64,000 bases of DNA from Methanoculleus chikugoensis (GTDB lineage: Archaea > Halobacteriota > Methanomicrobia > Methanomicrobiales > Methanoculleaceae), in the NCBI RefSeq assembly GCF_019669965.1, contig NZ_AP019781.1:2543092-2607091 (forward strand), written 5' to 3'. The position numbers and the translations under genes are program-made. Shown here piece after piece: positions 53,792 through 63,466 of the stretch. A model generated the notes under the pieces. The model saw only the letters and a list, made by a program, of their open reading frames with translations. It did no database searches and was not told the DNA's origin. Every line of letters begins with the position of its first letter. Positions within the stretch are counted from its first letter, which is position 1.

Positions 53792-54879
53792 TGCGGGAGA
53801 TCCCCGTCGCCCGCCCGCTCGTCGGGGAGGAGGAGGTCGAGGCTGTCGCCCGCGTGATGCGGTCGGGGATGCTCGCCCAGGGCTCGGTCGTCACGGAGTT
53901 CGAGTCGCGGTTTGCGGACTACTGCGGCGCCGCCCACGCCGTCGGTGTCAACTCGGGCACCGCGGCGCTCCACACGGCCCTCCTTGCCGCCGGCGTCGGG
54001 CCGGGGGACTCGGTGGTGGTCCCGGCGTTCACGTTCTTTGCGACGGCATCTGCTGTCTCGATCTGCGGGGCGACGCCGCTTTTTGCGGACGTGGATCCGG
54101 AGACATTCAACATCGACCCGGAGTCGGTCAAAGACCTCATCCGTCCCGACACCCGGGCGGTCATCGGGGTGCATCTCTTCGGGCAGCCGTTCGACATCGG
54201 AGCCGTCCGCGAGGTCTGCGAGGACCGCGAGATCGTCCTCATCGAGGACGCGGCCCAGGCGCACGGCGCAGAGTACCACGGGAGACGGGCGGGAAGCCTT
54301 GCCGACATTGGCTGCTTCTCGTTCTACCCGACGAAGAACATGACCACCGGCGAGGGGGGCATGGTCACGACCGACGACGATGCCCTTGCGGAGAAGATCA
54401 GGCTCCTCATCAACCACGGGCAGAGCCGGAAGTACCTCCACACGGTTATCGGCTACAACTACCGGATGACGAACATCGCCGCCGCGATCGGCCTCGTGCA
54501 ATTCGGGCGGCTCGAAGAGTTCAACAAGCGCCGGATTCATAACGCCCGCTACCTCGACCACCATCTCGCGGGCACGGGGCTCGCGACGCCCTGCGTCGCA
54601 CCGGGCGTCCGGCACGTCTACCACCAGTACGTCGTGAAGGTCCCCGGCGATTACGTGCTCTCAAGGGACGCGTTCATGAGCGCCCTCGCGGATCGGGGGA
54701 TCGGAACCGCCGTCCACTACCCCATCCCCGTCAACCGACAGCCCGTCTACGAGAACACGCACGCTTCCTGCCCGGTATCGGACGACCTCGCGGCATCGGT
54801 CGTGAGCCTGCCCGTCCACCCGGCGGTGACGGACGAGGATCTCGCGTATATCCGCGATACGGTTCGGGGGCTCCCGTAA
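53791..54879 (+). CDS. DegT/DnrJ/EryC1 aminotransferase, WbpE-like
   Basis: 362 residues, PLP-dependent sugar aminotransferase. The PLP Lys182 lies in SFYPTKNMTTGEGG; DAAQAHGA carries the Asp that binds the pyridine nitrogen. It likely transfers an amino group from Glu to a 3-keto sugar. In this operon, next to a WbpD-like gene, UDP-diacetamido-uronate is a reasonable product. The ATG at 53791 is preferred; a GTG at 53788 is next to it. Confidence 0.88.
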   Translation: MREIPVARPLVGEEEVEAVARVMRSGMLAQGSVVTEFESRFADYCGAAHAVGVNSGTAALHTALLAAGVGPGDSVVVPAFTFFATASAVSICGATPLFADVDPETFNIDPESVKDLIRPDTRAVIGVHLFGQPFDIGAVREVCEDREIVLIEDAAQAHGAEYHGRRAGSLADIGCFSFYPTKNMTTGEGGMVTTDDDALAEKIRLLINHGQSRKYLHTVIGYNYRMTNIAAAIGLVQFGRLEEFNKRRIHNARYLDHHLAGTGLATPCVAPGVRHVYHQYVVKVPGDYVLSRDAFMSALADRGIGTAVHYPIPVNRQPVYENTHASCPVSDDLAASVVSLPVHPAVTDEDLAYIRDTVRGLP

Positions 54880-55101
54880 CCGGGTAGCGGGACGTACCCG
54901 GCCTCAAGCCGCCCGGACCCGGTCTTACCCCCTGTCTTCGTGACCGGGAGGTACCGCCAACGGCGCGTCTTGAGATACGAACGATCGCTTTCGCGAAGGG
55001 AGAGGAAAGAGCACCATACAACGAGAAAAAGGAGAACGCAATGAGGACGAACCACTCCCTCTATTCCCAAACGATAAATACCAATCCCATAGATTAATTT
55101 C

Positions 55102-56223
55102 ATGCTTCTCTGGATCGGCCTGGGGCTCCTCGCGGCTGCGGTCGTACCCTACGTCATCTTCTTTATCGGGATCCATATCGGAAAAAAGCCGGAAAAACCG
55201 CCGGCACTCAGTGAATACCCCCCGATAAGCATCGTCATATCCGCCTATAACGAAGAGGCCGTAATCCTGAAGCGGGTCGATAATATTCTCGCGTCCTCGT
55301 ACCCGGCGGACCGGTACGAGGTGATCTTCGTAGACGACTGCTCCTCCGACAACACCAGAGCGCTTGCACTGGACGCCTTCGAGAAGGCCGGCATCGATCA
55401 CCGGATCATCGCGAACACGGAGCGTCTGGGCACGAACCGGTCGTACAACAAAGCAATTTTAGCAGCACGTTTTCCGATCGTCGTCACCACAGACGCGGAC
55501 GTCTTTTTCGAGCGCGAGGCTCTCGAACGCCTCATCGGCCGGCTCGTCAGCGATGAGCGTATCGCTGCGGTCTGCGGCGACCTTTACCCCCTCCCCGGCG
55601 ACGGGTCTCACCCGGCGCAGATGGAGGGTGCTTACCGGAACTACTACGGGCGGATGTGCAGCTGGGAGAGCGCCGTCGACTCCACCTACGCCTTCAACGG
55701 CGCGCTCGTCGCGTTCAAGCGCGATCTGGTGACCCGGATCGACGACAGGCGGGGGGCCGACGATGCAAACACGGCGTTCGAGGCGATCCGCCGCGGATAC
55801 CTGGCGGTGTACGAGCCAGGCGCCCGGGTATACGAGGACGTGCCCCCGGACTTTCATCGGCAGTACCGCCAGAAGATCCGGCGGGCGACGCACCTGATCG
55901 AGGCAACTATTTCAAACCTCGATCTCCTGAGGCATCCCCGCCCGTTTTCGCGGTTCTTCTACCCCCTGCGGGTCTACATGTACCTCGCAACGCCGGCCCT
56001 CTTCTTCACCGGCAGCGTTCTCTTCGTTGTAGGGCTCGCCCTTGCATTCCCGCTCCTCGCCATCGGGGTGCTCGGCCTCTTCGCTCTGATTGGTTACTTC
56101 TGGAGGGGCAGCACGATCGTTTCCTTCGCCACAAATCAGGTTTATCTGGCAAAAGGACTGCTCAACCTCGGAAAAGATATGCGGGTGTGGGAGAGCACGT
56201 CTAACAAGGTAGGAACCGGGTAG
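55102..56223 (+). CDS. Membrane GT2 family glycosyltransferase
   Basis: 373 residues. One N-terminal helix (2-24), then a GT-A domain with VISAYNEE, VDDCSSDNT and the metal-binding DAD motif TTDADVFF. GADDANTAF is the catalytic acidic region and QYRQKIRRATH resembles the QxxRW motif. Two or three C-terminal helices (about 285-335) follow. It probably adds a sugar on the cytoplasmic face to a lipid-linked glycan or makes a polysaccharide. A TATA-like ACGATAAATACC at about 55070 lies upstream. Confidence 0.88.
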   Translation: MLLWIGLGLLAAAVVPYVIFFIGIHIGKKPEKPPALSEYPPISIVISAYNEEAVILKRVDNILASSYPADRYEVIFVDDCSSDNTRALALDAFEKAGIDHRIIANTERLGTNRSYNKAILAARFPIVVTTDADVFFEREALERLIGRLVSDERIAAVCGDLYPLPGDGSHPAQMEGAYRNYYGRMCSWESAVDSTYAFNGALVAFKRDLVTRIDDRRGADDANTAFEAIRRGYLAVYEPGARVYEDVPPDFHRQYRQKIRRATHLIEATISNLDLLRHPRPFSRFFYPLRVYMYLATPALFFTGSVLFVVGLALAFPLLAIGVLGLFALIGYFWRGSTIVSFATNQVYLAKGLLNLGKDMRVWESTSNKVGTG

Positions 56224-56348
56224 CCGGCCCTGTTACCCGGGTTCGCCGACGACCGGTTCCGGTCGCCATCGACAGACTCTATTCTATGTAACTCTGAGGT
56301 ACGACCGACCTTCCGACCGGATTAACGTGCTGCACGGAACGCCCTGCC

Positions 56349-56400
56349 GGATTATGTTTTCAATAATCCACTGCACCCCCGCCAAAACCCCGGTGCAGTG
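56349..56400. terminator. Two consecutive stem-loops before the GT4 gene
   Basis: GGATTAT (56349-56355) pairs with ATAATCC (56363-56369), and CACTGCACC (56369-56377) with GGTGCAGTG (56392-56400) around 14 bases. They lie in the gap 56224-56452, which holds no gene. They may end transcription from the GT2 gene or regulate the GT4 gene. Confidence 0.45.
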
Positions 56401-56452
56401 AAGCCGGGATCATCTTTAACTACTTCTAATCGATCGCAAGAGCGCAAGATCG

Positions 56453-57586
56453 ATGAAGATCCTCCTCGTCTCCACTCAGGACTACATCCACCACCCGATC
56501 CCCTCGAGGCACCACAACATCTTCGAGGAACTCGCGGCACGGCACGAGGTTCACGTCCCCCACTTCCATGTCAGCCGGGGCAAGGAGCGCGGGACCCACC
56601 TCCATGTCCACGAGGCGACCCGGTTTGCGGTCGAGAGCCCGTTCCTCCACTACACCCTGAACGCGCCCCACCATTACCGGGTCATCAGCGAGATCATCCG
56701 CGGCCACGATATCGACGTCGTCGTCGGGGCTCACGTCCTCGCGGGGACGGCGATGGTCCGGGCGGCAAAGAAGTACGGCGTCCCGGTGGTCTTCGACCTC
56801 AAAGACTGGTTCCCCGACTCCGCCGCCGCTTATTACAAAAACCCCGCCGTGAAGCGCCTGCTCCAAAAAGGCGTCCTCGCCATAACCCGCTACAACCTCG
56901 ACCACAGCGACGTCGTCACGACGGTCTCCCCCGGACTGGTCGAGAAACTCCACCGATACGGCTACGAGGCCGAGCTGATCACGAACGGGGTCAACACCGA
57001 CCTCTTCCGCCCGCTGGACGGCGGAACGATGCGGGCAAACCTCGGGATTGCCCCCGATGCCTTCGTTCTCGGGTTTGCCGGTGCCGTCGAACGGTGGTAT
57101 GCCCTCGACGAGGTGATCCGGGCACTCCCGGAGATCCGGAAGAGGCACCCGAATGCGGAACTCCTGATCGTCGGCGGCTCGCTCTTCACCGGCTACCTTG
57201 AGGAACTGCAGGCTCTCGCGGCGGACCTCGGGGTTAGCCGGCAGGTGCACTTCACCGGTGCCGTCGACTACCGCGACCTCCCCGGCTACATCGCGCCGAT
57301 GGACCTCTGCCTCATCCCGCTCTCCCCTCCCCAGTGGGTCGATATCGCTCTCCCCAACAAGTACTTCGAGTACTCGGCGTGCGGGAAACCGATCCTCTCC
57401 ACCCCCATCCCCGACATGCTCCGGATGGGCGGCGACCATATCGCCGTTTACCGGAACCGGGAAGAGTTCATCGAGAGGGTCGAGGAGGCAGTCCTCAGTC
57501 CGGGCCGAACGCCCGCCGGCGTGGAGGAGCACAGCTGGAAGAAGAAGGCCGAGGCGTTCGAGAAGGTCTTTGCACGACTGACGTGA
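56453..57586 (+). CDS. GT4 family glycosyltransferase
   Basis: 377 residues, GT-B fold. The C-terminal nucleotide-sugar region shows LGFAGAVERWYALDEVIRALP, LLIVGGS and the E-x7-E stretch KYFEYSACGKPILSTP. An N-terminal acceptor domain (1-190) has HHPIPSRHHNIFEEL. It should use an activated hexose or hexosamine in assembling the surface glycan. A copy of its last 67 bases occurs at 60661, part of a tandem duplication. Confidence 0.92.
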   Translation: MKILLVSTQDYIHHPIPSRHHNIFEELAARHEVHVPHFHVSRGKERGTHLHVHEATRFAVESPFLHYTLNAPHHYRVISEIIRGHDIDVVVGAHVLAGTAMVRAAKKYGVPVVFDLKDWFPDSAAAYYKNPAVKRLLQKGVLAITRYNLDHSDVVTTVSPGLVEKLHRYGYEAELITNGVNTDLFRPLDGGTMRANLGIAPDAFVLGFAGAVERWYALDEVIRALPEIRKRHPNAELLIVGGSLFTGYLEELQALAADLGVSRQVHFTGAVDYRDLPGYIAPMDLCLIPLSPPQWVDIALPNKYFEYSACGKPILSTPIPDMLRMGGDHIAVYRNREEFIERVEEAVLSPGRTPAGVEEHSWKKKAEAFEKVFARLT

Positions 57587-57679
57587 AAACCCCGGAAATT
57601 ACTTCGTTTTTGAGCACCCCCGGCACGCCAAGGTTATTAATGGCTCGAAGGGATACTGGCTCGTAACAAGGAGGGTCCA

Positions 57680-60331
57680 ATGGCTCACGCGGATCTCGGA
57701 AAGTACCGACCGTATATCATCATCGGTTTTATCATCCTGTTCACCCTGCTCGCGTTCTGGACGCGAGGTATCCCTTCGGAGGGTCTGGTGACCGCCGACG
57801 GTGTCAATCTCCTGGAAAATGACGCCTGGTACAACATCCGTCTGATCGAACAGACCGTTGCCAACTTCCCCGGCTACGCCTGGTTCGACGCGATGACGCT
57901 CTACCCGACCGGCGACGTCATCTACTGGGGGCCGCTCTTCATCGAGATCATATCGACGCTCTGTCTCCTCACCGGCGCATCGACACGGCCGGAGCTCATG
58001 GTGGTGGCGTCCTGGGTCCCGCCGCTGATGGCCGCGGCGATGGTGCCGGTCATTTACCTGCTCGGAAAGAAGATCGCCGACTGGAAGACCGGCCTCATCG
58101 CGGCGGGCCTCATCGCGGTCATCAGCGGGAACTACGCCTACCGCTCCCTCTTCGGCTTCGTCGACCACCATATCGCGGAGACGCTCTTCTCGACGATCTT
58201 CATCCTCGCCTATGTTGCGGCACTGCTCGTCACCCGTGACCACCCGTTCTCCCTCAAGGATCGCGGAACCCTCACGGTTGGGGGGTTGAAGGCCCCGGCG
58301 CTCGCCTCGGTGCTCGCGGGCGTCGGGTACCTCCTCGGGTACTTCAACATGCCGACGATGATCCTCTTCGCGCTCATCGTAACGACGTTCACCCTGATCC
58401 AGTTCCTCCTGGACTACTTCCAGGACCGGTCAAGCGACTACCTGGTCCTCGTAAACACTATCACCTTCGGTGTCGTGATCATCGGGACGGTAGCGTTCGG
58501 CTTCCCGCACCCCGGCTTCGACCTCTCCCGCTACACCGTCGGGCACGTCATCGCCTCCGCCGCCCTCATCGCCGGGACGCTCGTGCTCTACGGTCTTGCG
58601 ACCTACCTCCGCGGGCGGCCGAAGTATTACTTCCCGGCAGCGCTCACCGGCATCGCGGTCGTCGTCGTGGCGGCGCTCTACATCGCCCTCCCGGACGTCT
58701 ACAACCTCCTGATCGCAAGCCTCTTCGCGTTCTTCGGCGAGCAGCCGGTCACCACAACCGTCCAGGAGGCACGGGCCTGGTCATTCGATATGGCCTGGGC
58801 AGCGTTCAACTGGGGCCTCCTCCTTATGGCGGGCGGGATCGCCGCCCTGCTCTGGCGGAGCCGCGAGAAGGTGAACCCCGCCCACGTCTTCGTCCTCGTC
58901 TGGACGCTGATCATCCTCGCCTCGACGATGGCACACGTCCGGTACGAGTATTACCTCGCTGTCAACGTCGCCCTGCTCTCCGCCGTCTTTGCAGGCGCAG
59001 TCCTGAACATAGGGTGGAAAGATGTCACGCGCTTCGCGGGAACAGCAACGTCAGCCGCCCATACTGGCCCGGCAGCCGCCGGGAAGCGGGAGGAGCCGCC
59101 ACGAAAGAGGAAGAAGGGAGGGAAAGCCCCGGAGGCCAGAAAGCCGAAGGCTTCCTCCAAAGACCAGCCGGACTACCTGAAAGCAGGAGCGGTCATCGCG
59201 GTCGTCGTCGTGACGCTCCTCTTCGCGGGGAGTTCCCTCCAGGCGAACATCGCCCTGGCGAACAACGCCAGGTACGGCGGCGTCGACTCGCAGTGGATGG
59301 AGGCCCTCAAGTGGATGGGCACAAACACCCCCGACCCCGGTGTCGACTACTACGCCATCCTCAACCAGAAGACCTTCACCTACCCCGAGGAGTCCTACGG
59401 CGTCATGTCCTGGTGGGACTACGGCCACTGGATCACCCTCATCGCAAAACGAATCCCGAACAACAATCCCTTCCAGCACGGAGTTGCGGGGCCGAACGGA
59501 TCGGCCCGGTACTTCGTCTCGACCGATGAAGCCGCCGCAAACCGGATCCTCGACAACATCGGCACCCGCTACGTCGTCACCGATATCCAGCTCGCCACCG
59601 GGAAGTTCCATGCTCCGGTGACCTGGGCCGACGTGGGTCAGGAGCGCTTCCAGCCCTACTTCCTCCTCCCGGTGAGCGCGGGCTCGTCGGAGTACCAGGC
59701 GGTGCCGTTCAACACCCAGGAGTACTACCTGACGATGGTCTCCCGCCTCCACAACTTCGACGGGTCCATGACCGATCCGACGTCGCAGGTGATCTACGCC
59801 GAGTACCGTGACGCGGGCACGGCAAACACCTCCCTCCCGGTCATCACGCGCACCCAGCAGATGAACGCCACGGAAGGTGCCGCCGCGGTGGAGGCCTACA
59901 ACAGGAACGCGCCGGCGGGCTCGCACGCGACGCTCCTCGGCATGTACTACCAGTTCCGGGGCGACTCGATCCTCCAGCCGCTTGAGCGGGTGCCGGCGCT
60001 CCAGCACTACCGGCTCGTCCACGAGACACCCCAGAACGTCTACGGCAACGTCGGCGAAGACGGGCCGGACCTGAAAGCCGTCAAGATCTTCGAGTACGTT
60101 CCCGGGGCCGCGATCAGGGGCGAAGGGATCATCGAAGTTCCCATCGTCACGAACACCGGCCGAACGTTCAACTACCGGCAGGAGAGCGTGAACGGCACGT
60201 TCGTCGTCCCGTACGCAACGTCCGGATGGTCGGGCGAGGTGAAGGCGACCGGGCAGTACCGGATTGCGGGCACCGGCCAGACGTTCGATGTCACCGAAGA
60301 GGATATCCTGCAGGGACACACCATCAACTGA
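57680..60331 (+). CDS. aglB: Archaeal oligosaccharyltransferase AglB, copy 1
   Basis: 883 residues. About 12-13 membrane helices in the first 430 residues, with ENDAWYNIR (about 46-54) as the first acidic metal motif and FVDHHIAET as the second. A Lys-rich linker (about 455-490) leads to the soluble domain with the catalytic signature WWDYG at 578-582. It transfers the glycan from dolichyl phosphate to Asn in Asn-x-Ser/Thr. GGAGG precedes the ATG. The 3' third is nearly identical to copy 2. Confidence 0.95.
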   Translation: MAHADLGKYRPYIIIGFIILFTLLAFWTRGIPSEGLVTADGVNLLENDAWYNIRLIEQTVANFPGYAWFDAMTLYPTGDVIYWGPLFIEIISTLCLLTGASTRPELMVVASWVPPLMAAAMVPVIYLLGKKIADWKTGLIAAGLIAVISGNYAYRSLFGFVDHHIAETLFSTIFILAYVAALLVTRDHPFSLKDRGTLTVGGLKAPALASVLAGVGYLLGYFNMPTMILFALIVTTFTLIQFLLDYFQDRSSDYLVLVNTITFGVVIIGTVAFGFPHPGFDLSRYTVGHVIASAALIAGTLVLYGLATYLRGRPKYYFPAALTGIAVVVVAALYIALPDVYNLLIASLFAFFGEQPVTTTVQEARAWSFDMAWAAFNWGLLLMAGGIAALLWRSREKVNPAHVFVLVWTLIILASTMAHVRYEYYLAVNVALLSAVFAGAVLNIGWKDVTRFAGTATSAAHTGPAAAGKREEPPRKRKKGGKAPEARKPKASSKDQPDYLKAGAVIAVVVVTLLFAGSSLQANIALANNARYGGVDSQWMEALKWMGTNTPDPGVDYYAILNQKTFTYPEESYGVMSWWDYGHWITLIAKRIPNNNPFQHGVAGPNGSARYFVSTDEAAANRILDNIGTRYVVTDIQLATGKFHAPVTWADVGQERFQPYFLLPVSAGSSEYQAVPFNTQEYYLTMVSRLHNFDGSMTDPTSQVIYAEYRDAGTANTSLPVITRTQQMNATEGAAAVEAYNRNAPAGSHATLLGMYYQFRGDSILQPLERVPALQHYRLVHETPQNVYGNVGEDGPDLKAVKIFEYVPGAAIRGEGIIEVPIVTNTGRTFNYRQESVNGTFVVPYATSGWSGEVKATGQYRIAGTGQTFDVTEEDILQGHTIN

Positions 60332-60337
60332 ACGAGG

Positions 60338-60660
60338 ATGCGGTCTTCAGTCATCTACGGTGACGTCTTTACCAGGCACGACAGGAGGCCCACCCCGAGT
60401 TGGGTGCCCGGTTACGGGCGGCCCCCTCGGGGGTTCCCGATAACGTGCGATGGCGTGCCCCGATCCTGACCACCGAAGAAGATGACCCGGAGCAGGTCCA
60501 CGATCCCCGCTGCATCCGGTGGGTCAGGGAGATGGAACGGGGGACCTGTTTTTAGATGCAAATACCTATGTTGCCTGCCGCTCTTTCGACGTGGTATCCT
60601 ACGCCGCGTTGGAGCGCACACTCGACGGCGAGCGCCTCTTCGCCCGGGTCCGCCCTCCGG
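60338..60660 (+). pseudogene. Broken 5' fragment of the HDAC-family gene
   Basis: It matches the start of the gene at 63467: the same ATG seven bases after the aglB stop, MRSSVIYGDVFTRHD, then divergence. A missing T near 60388 shifts the frame, a base loss near 60555 creates TAG, and about 18 bases are missing near 60603. The match stops near 60655-60662, where sequence from the GT4 gene begins. Not functional. Confidence 0.85.
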
Positions 60661-60727
60661 TATAGAGGAGCACAGCCGAAAGAAGAAGGCCGAGGCGTTC
60701 GAGAAAGTCTTTGCATGGCTGACGTGA
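60661..60727 (+). pseudogene. 3' fragment of the GT4 glycosyltransferase gene
   Basis: It matches the last 67 bases of the GT4 gene (57520-57586), coding for EEHSxKKKAEAFEKVFAxLT and the stop, followed by the same intergenic sequence to the next aglB (GACGTGAAAAC and TTATTAATG). It marks the left end of the duplicated unit. Confidence 0.85.
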
Positions 60728-60820
60728 AAACGCCGAGACTCACCCTGTTTTCCAGCACCGCAGATACGCCAATATTATTAATGATTCAAGGGGAAACAGA
60801 TTCATACTAAGGAGTGTCCG

Positions 60821-63460
60821 ATGGCTCAGATGGATCTCAAAAAGTACCAACCATACATCATCATTGGTATCATCATCCTGTTCGCCCTGCTCACGCTCTG
60901 GACGCGGGGTATCCCTTCGGAAGGTCTGGTGACCGCCGAAGGCGTCAATCTCCTCGGCAACGACCCCTGGTACAAGGTCCGCCAGGTCGAGCAGACCGTT
61001 GCGAACTTCCCCGGTTACGCCTGGTTCGAAGCGATGACGCTCTACCCGACCGGCGACAACATCCACTGGGGGCCGCTCTTCGCCCAGATCATAGCGACGC
61101 TCTGTCTCCTCACTGGCGCATCGACGCGCCCCGAGATCATGGTGGTGGCGTCCTGGGTTCCGCCGCTGATGGCCGTGGCAATGGTGCCGGTCACCTATCT
61201 GCTTGCAAGAAAGATCGCCGACTGGAAGACCGGTCTCATCGCGGCAGGCCTGATTGCGGTCATCGGCAGCAACTACGCCTACCGATCTCTCTTCGGCTTC
61301 GTCGACCACCATATCGCGGAGACGCTCTTCTCGACGATCTTCGTCCTCGCCTACGTTGCGGCGCTGCTCGCGGCACGCGACCGATCGTTCTCCCCGAAGA
61401 ACTTCGAGACCCTGAAGATCCCGGTGATCACGGCGGCCCTCGCCGGTATCGCGTACCTCCTCGGGTACTTCAATATGCCGACGATGATCCTCTTCGCGCT
61501 CATCGTGGCAGCCTTCACCCTGGTTCAGTTCATCCTCGACTTCTTCGAGGGTAGATCGAGCGAGTATCTGGTTCTCATAAACGCCGTCGTCTTCGGCGTC
61601 GTCATCATCGGGGCGGCGGCATTCGGCTTCCCGCACTCCGGCTTCAGTCTCGTCTTCTACACCGTCGGGCACGCCGTCGCGTACGCCGCCCTCATCGCAG
61701 GCACGCTCGTGCTCTATGCGCTCTCGGTCTTCCTGAAAGACCGCCCGAAGTGCTACTTCCCGGCCGCGCTCGCGGCCGTCGCGGCGCTCGCCGTCGCGGT
61801 GCTCTACATCGCCCTTCCGGAGATCTACGATCTCCTGATAGCGAACCTCCTATCCTTCTTCGGCACTGGAGCCACGACCACGACCGTCCAGGAAGCCCGG
61901 GCCTGGTCGTTTGACGCGGCCTGGGCGACGTTCCACTGGGGCCTCGTCCTCACGGCCGGCGGGGCTGCCGCCCTCCTCTGGCAGAACCGCGAGCGGGTGA
62001 ACCCGGCCCACGTCTTCGTCCTGATCTGGACGGCGATCATCCTCGCTTCGACCGCCGCACACGTCCGGTACGAGTACTACCTCGCGGCAAACATCGCCCT
62101 GCTCGCGGCGGTCTTTGCAGGGGCGGTCATAGACGCAACCTGGAGAGATGTCGCACACTTCCTCGGGAGAGGGAGCGGCAGCAGGGCGTCTTCCGTTCCC
62201 GAAGTCACCGATAAACAGGAGACGTCGGCAAAGAAGGGCAAGAAGGGCGGTAAAGCGCCCGATGTCCGGAAGGCGAAGACCCCGAGAAGGGACCAGCCTG
62301 ATTACCTCAAGATCGGGGCGCTCGCCTTGGTCGCCGGCGTCACGCTCATCTTTGCGGGGACGTCCCTCCTCGGGAACATCGCCCTCGCCACCAGCGCGAA
62401 GTATGCCGGCATGGACTCGCAGTGGATGGAGGCCCTCGAGTGGATGGGCGAGAACACGCCCGACCCCGGCGTCGACTATTACGCGATCTACGACCCGAAT
62501 ACCTTCACCTACCCCGAAGAGTCCTACGGCGTCATGTCATGGTGGGACTTCGGGCACTGGATCACCTTCATTGCGAAGCGGATCCCGAACAACAACCCCT
62601 TCCAGCACGGGGTCTCCGGGCCGAACGGCTCCGCGGTCTATCTCGTCTCGACCGACGAAGCGGCCGCAAACCGGATCCTGGATACCATCGGCACCCGCTA
62701 CGTCATCACCGATATCGAGGTCGACACCGGGAAGTTCCATGCTCCGGTGACCTGGGCCGACGTGGGTCAGGAGCGCTTCCAGCCCTACTTCCTCCTCCCG
62801 GTGAGCGCGGGCTCGTCGGAGTACCAGGCGGTGCCGTTCAACACCCAGGAGTACTACCTGACGATGATCTCGCGGCTTCACAACTTCGACGGGTCCATGA
62901 CCGATCCGACGTCGCAGGTGATCTACGCCGAGTACCGTGACGCGGGCACGGCAAACACCTCCCTCCCGGTCATCACGCGCACCCAGCAGATGAACGCCAC
63001 GGAGGCTGCGGCCGCGGTGGAGGCCTACAACAGGAACGCGCCGGCAGGCTCTCATGCCACGCTCCTCGGCATGTACTACCAGTTCCGGGGCGACTCGATC
63101 CTCCAGCCGCTCGAGCGGGTGCCGGCGCTCCAGCACTACCGGCTCGTCCACGAGACACCCCAGAACGTCTACGGCAACGTCGGCGAAGACGGGCCCGACC
63201 TGAAAGCCGTCAAGATCTTCGAGTACGTCCCGGGTGCCCACATCAAGGGCGAAGGGATCATCGAAGTTCCCATCGTCACGAATACCGGCCGGATGTTCAC
63301 CTACCGGCAGGAGAGCGTGAACGGCACGTTCATCGTCCCGTACGCAACGTCCGGATGGTCGGGCGAGGTGAAGGCGACCGGGCAGTACCGGATTGCGGGC
63401 ACCGGCCAGACGTTCGATGTCACCGAAGAGGATATCCTGCAGGGACACACCATCAACTGA
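60821..63460 (+). CDS. aglB: Archaeal oligosaccharyltransferase AglB, copy 2
   Basis: 879 residues, same layout as copy 1: membrane domain, Lys-rich linker (about 452-488, very different in sequence from copy 1) and soluble domain with WWDFG at 574-578. GNDPWYKVRQVEQ replaces the first acidic motif ENDAWYNIRLIEQ. GGAGTG precedes the ATG. It probably works on other acceptors or conditions; it could also be a redundant copy. Confidence 0.94.
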   Translation: MAQMDLKKYQPYIIIGIIILFALLTLWTRGIPSEGLVTAEGVNLLGNDPWYKVRQVEQTVANFPGYAWFEAMTLYPTGDNIHWGPLFAQIIATLCLLTGASTRPEIMVVASWVPPLMAVAMVPVTYLLARKIADWKTGLIAAGLIAVIGSNYAYRSLFGFVDHHIAETLFSTIFVLAYVAALLAARDRSFSPKNFETLKIPVITAALAGIAYLLGYFNMPTMILFALIVAAFTLVQFILDFFEGRSSEYLVLINAVVFGVVIIGAAAFGFPHSGFSLVFYTVGHAVAYAALIAGTLVLYALSVFLKDRPKCYFPAALAAVAALAVAVLYIALPEIYDLLIANLLSFFGTGATTTTVQEARAWSFDAAWATFHWGLVLTAGGAAALLWQNRERVNPAHVFVLIWTAIILASTAAHVRYEYYLAANIALLAAVFAGAVIDATWRDVAHFLGRGSGSRASSVPEVTDKQETSAKKGKKGGKAPDVRKAKTPRRDQPDYLKIGALALVAGVTLIFAGTSLLGNIALATSAKYAGMDSQWMEALEWMGENTPDPGVDYYAIYDPNTFTYPEESYGVMSWWDFGHWITFIAKRIPNNNPFQHGVSGPNGSAVYLVSTDEAAANRILDTIGTRYVITDIEVDTGKFHAPVTWADVGQERFQPYFLLPVSAGSSEYQAVPFNTQEYYLTMISRLHNFDGSMTDPTSQVIYAEYRDAGTANTSLPVITRTQQMNATEAAAAVEAYNRNAPAGSHATLLGMYYQFRGDSILQPLERVPALQHYRLVHETPQNVYGNVGEDGPDLKAVKIFEYVPGAHIKGEGIIEVPIVTNTGRMFTYRQESVNGTFIVPYATSGWSGEVKATGQYRIAGTGQTFDVTEEDILQGHTIN

Positions 63461-63466
63461 ACGAGG

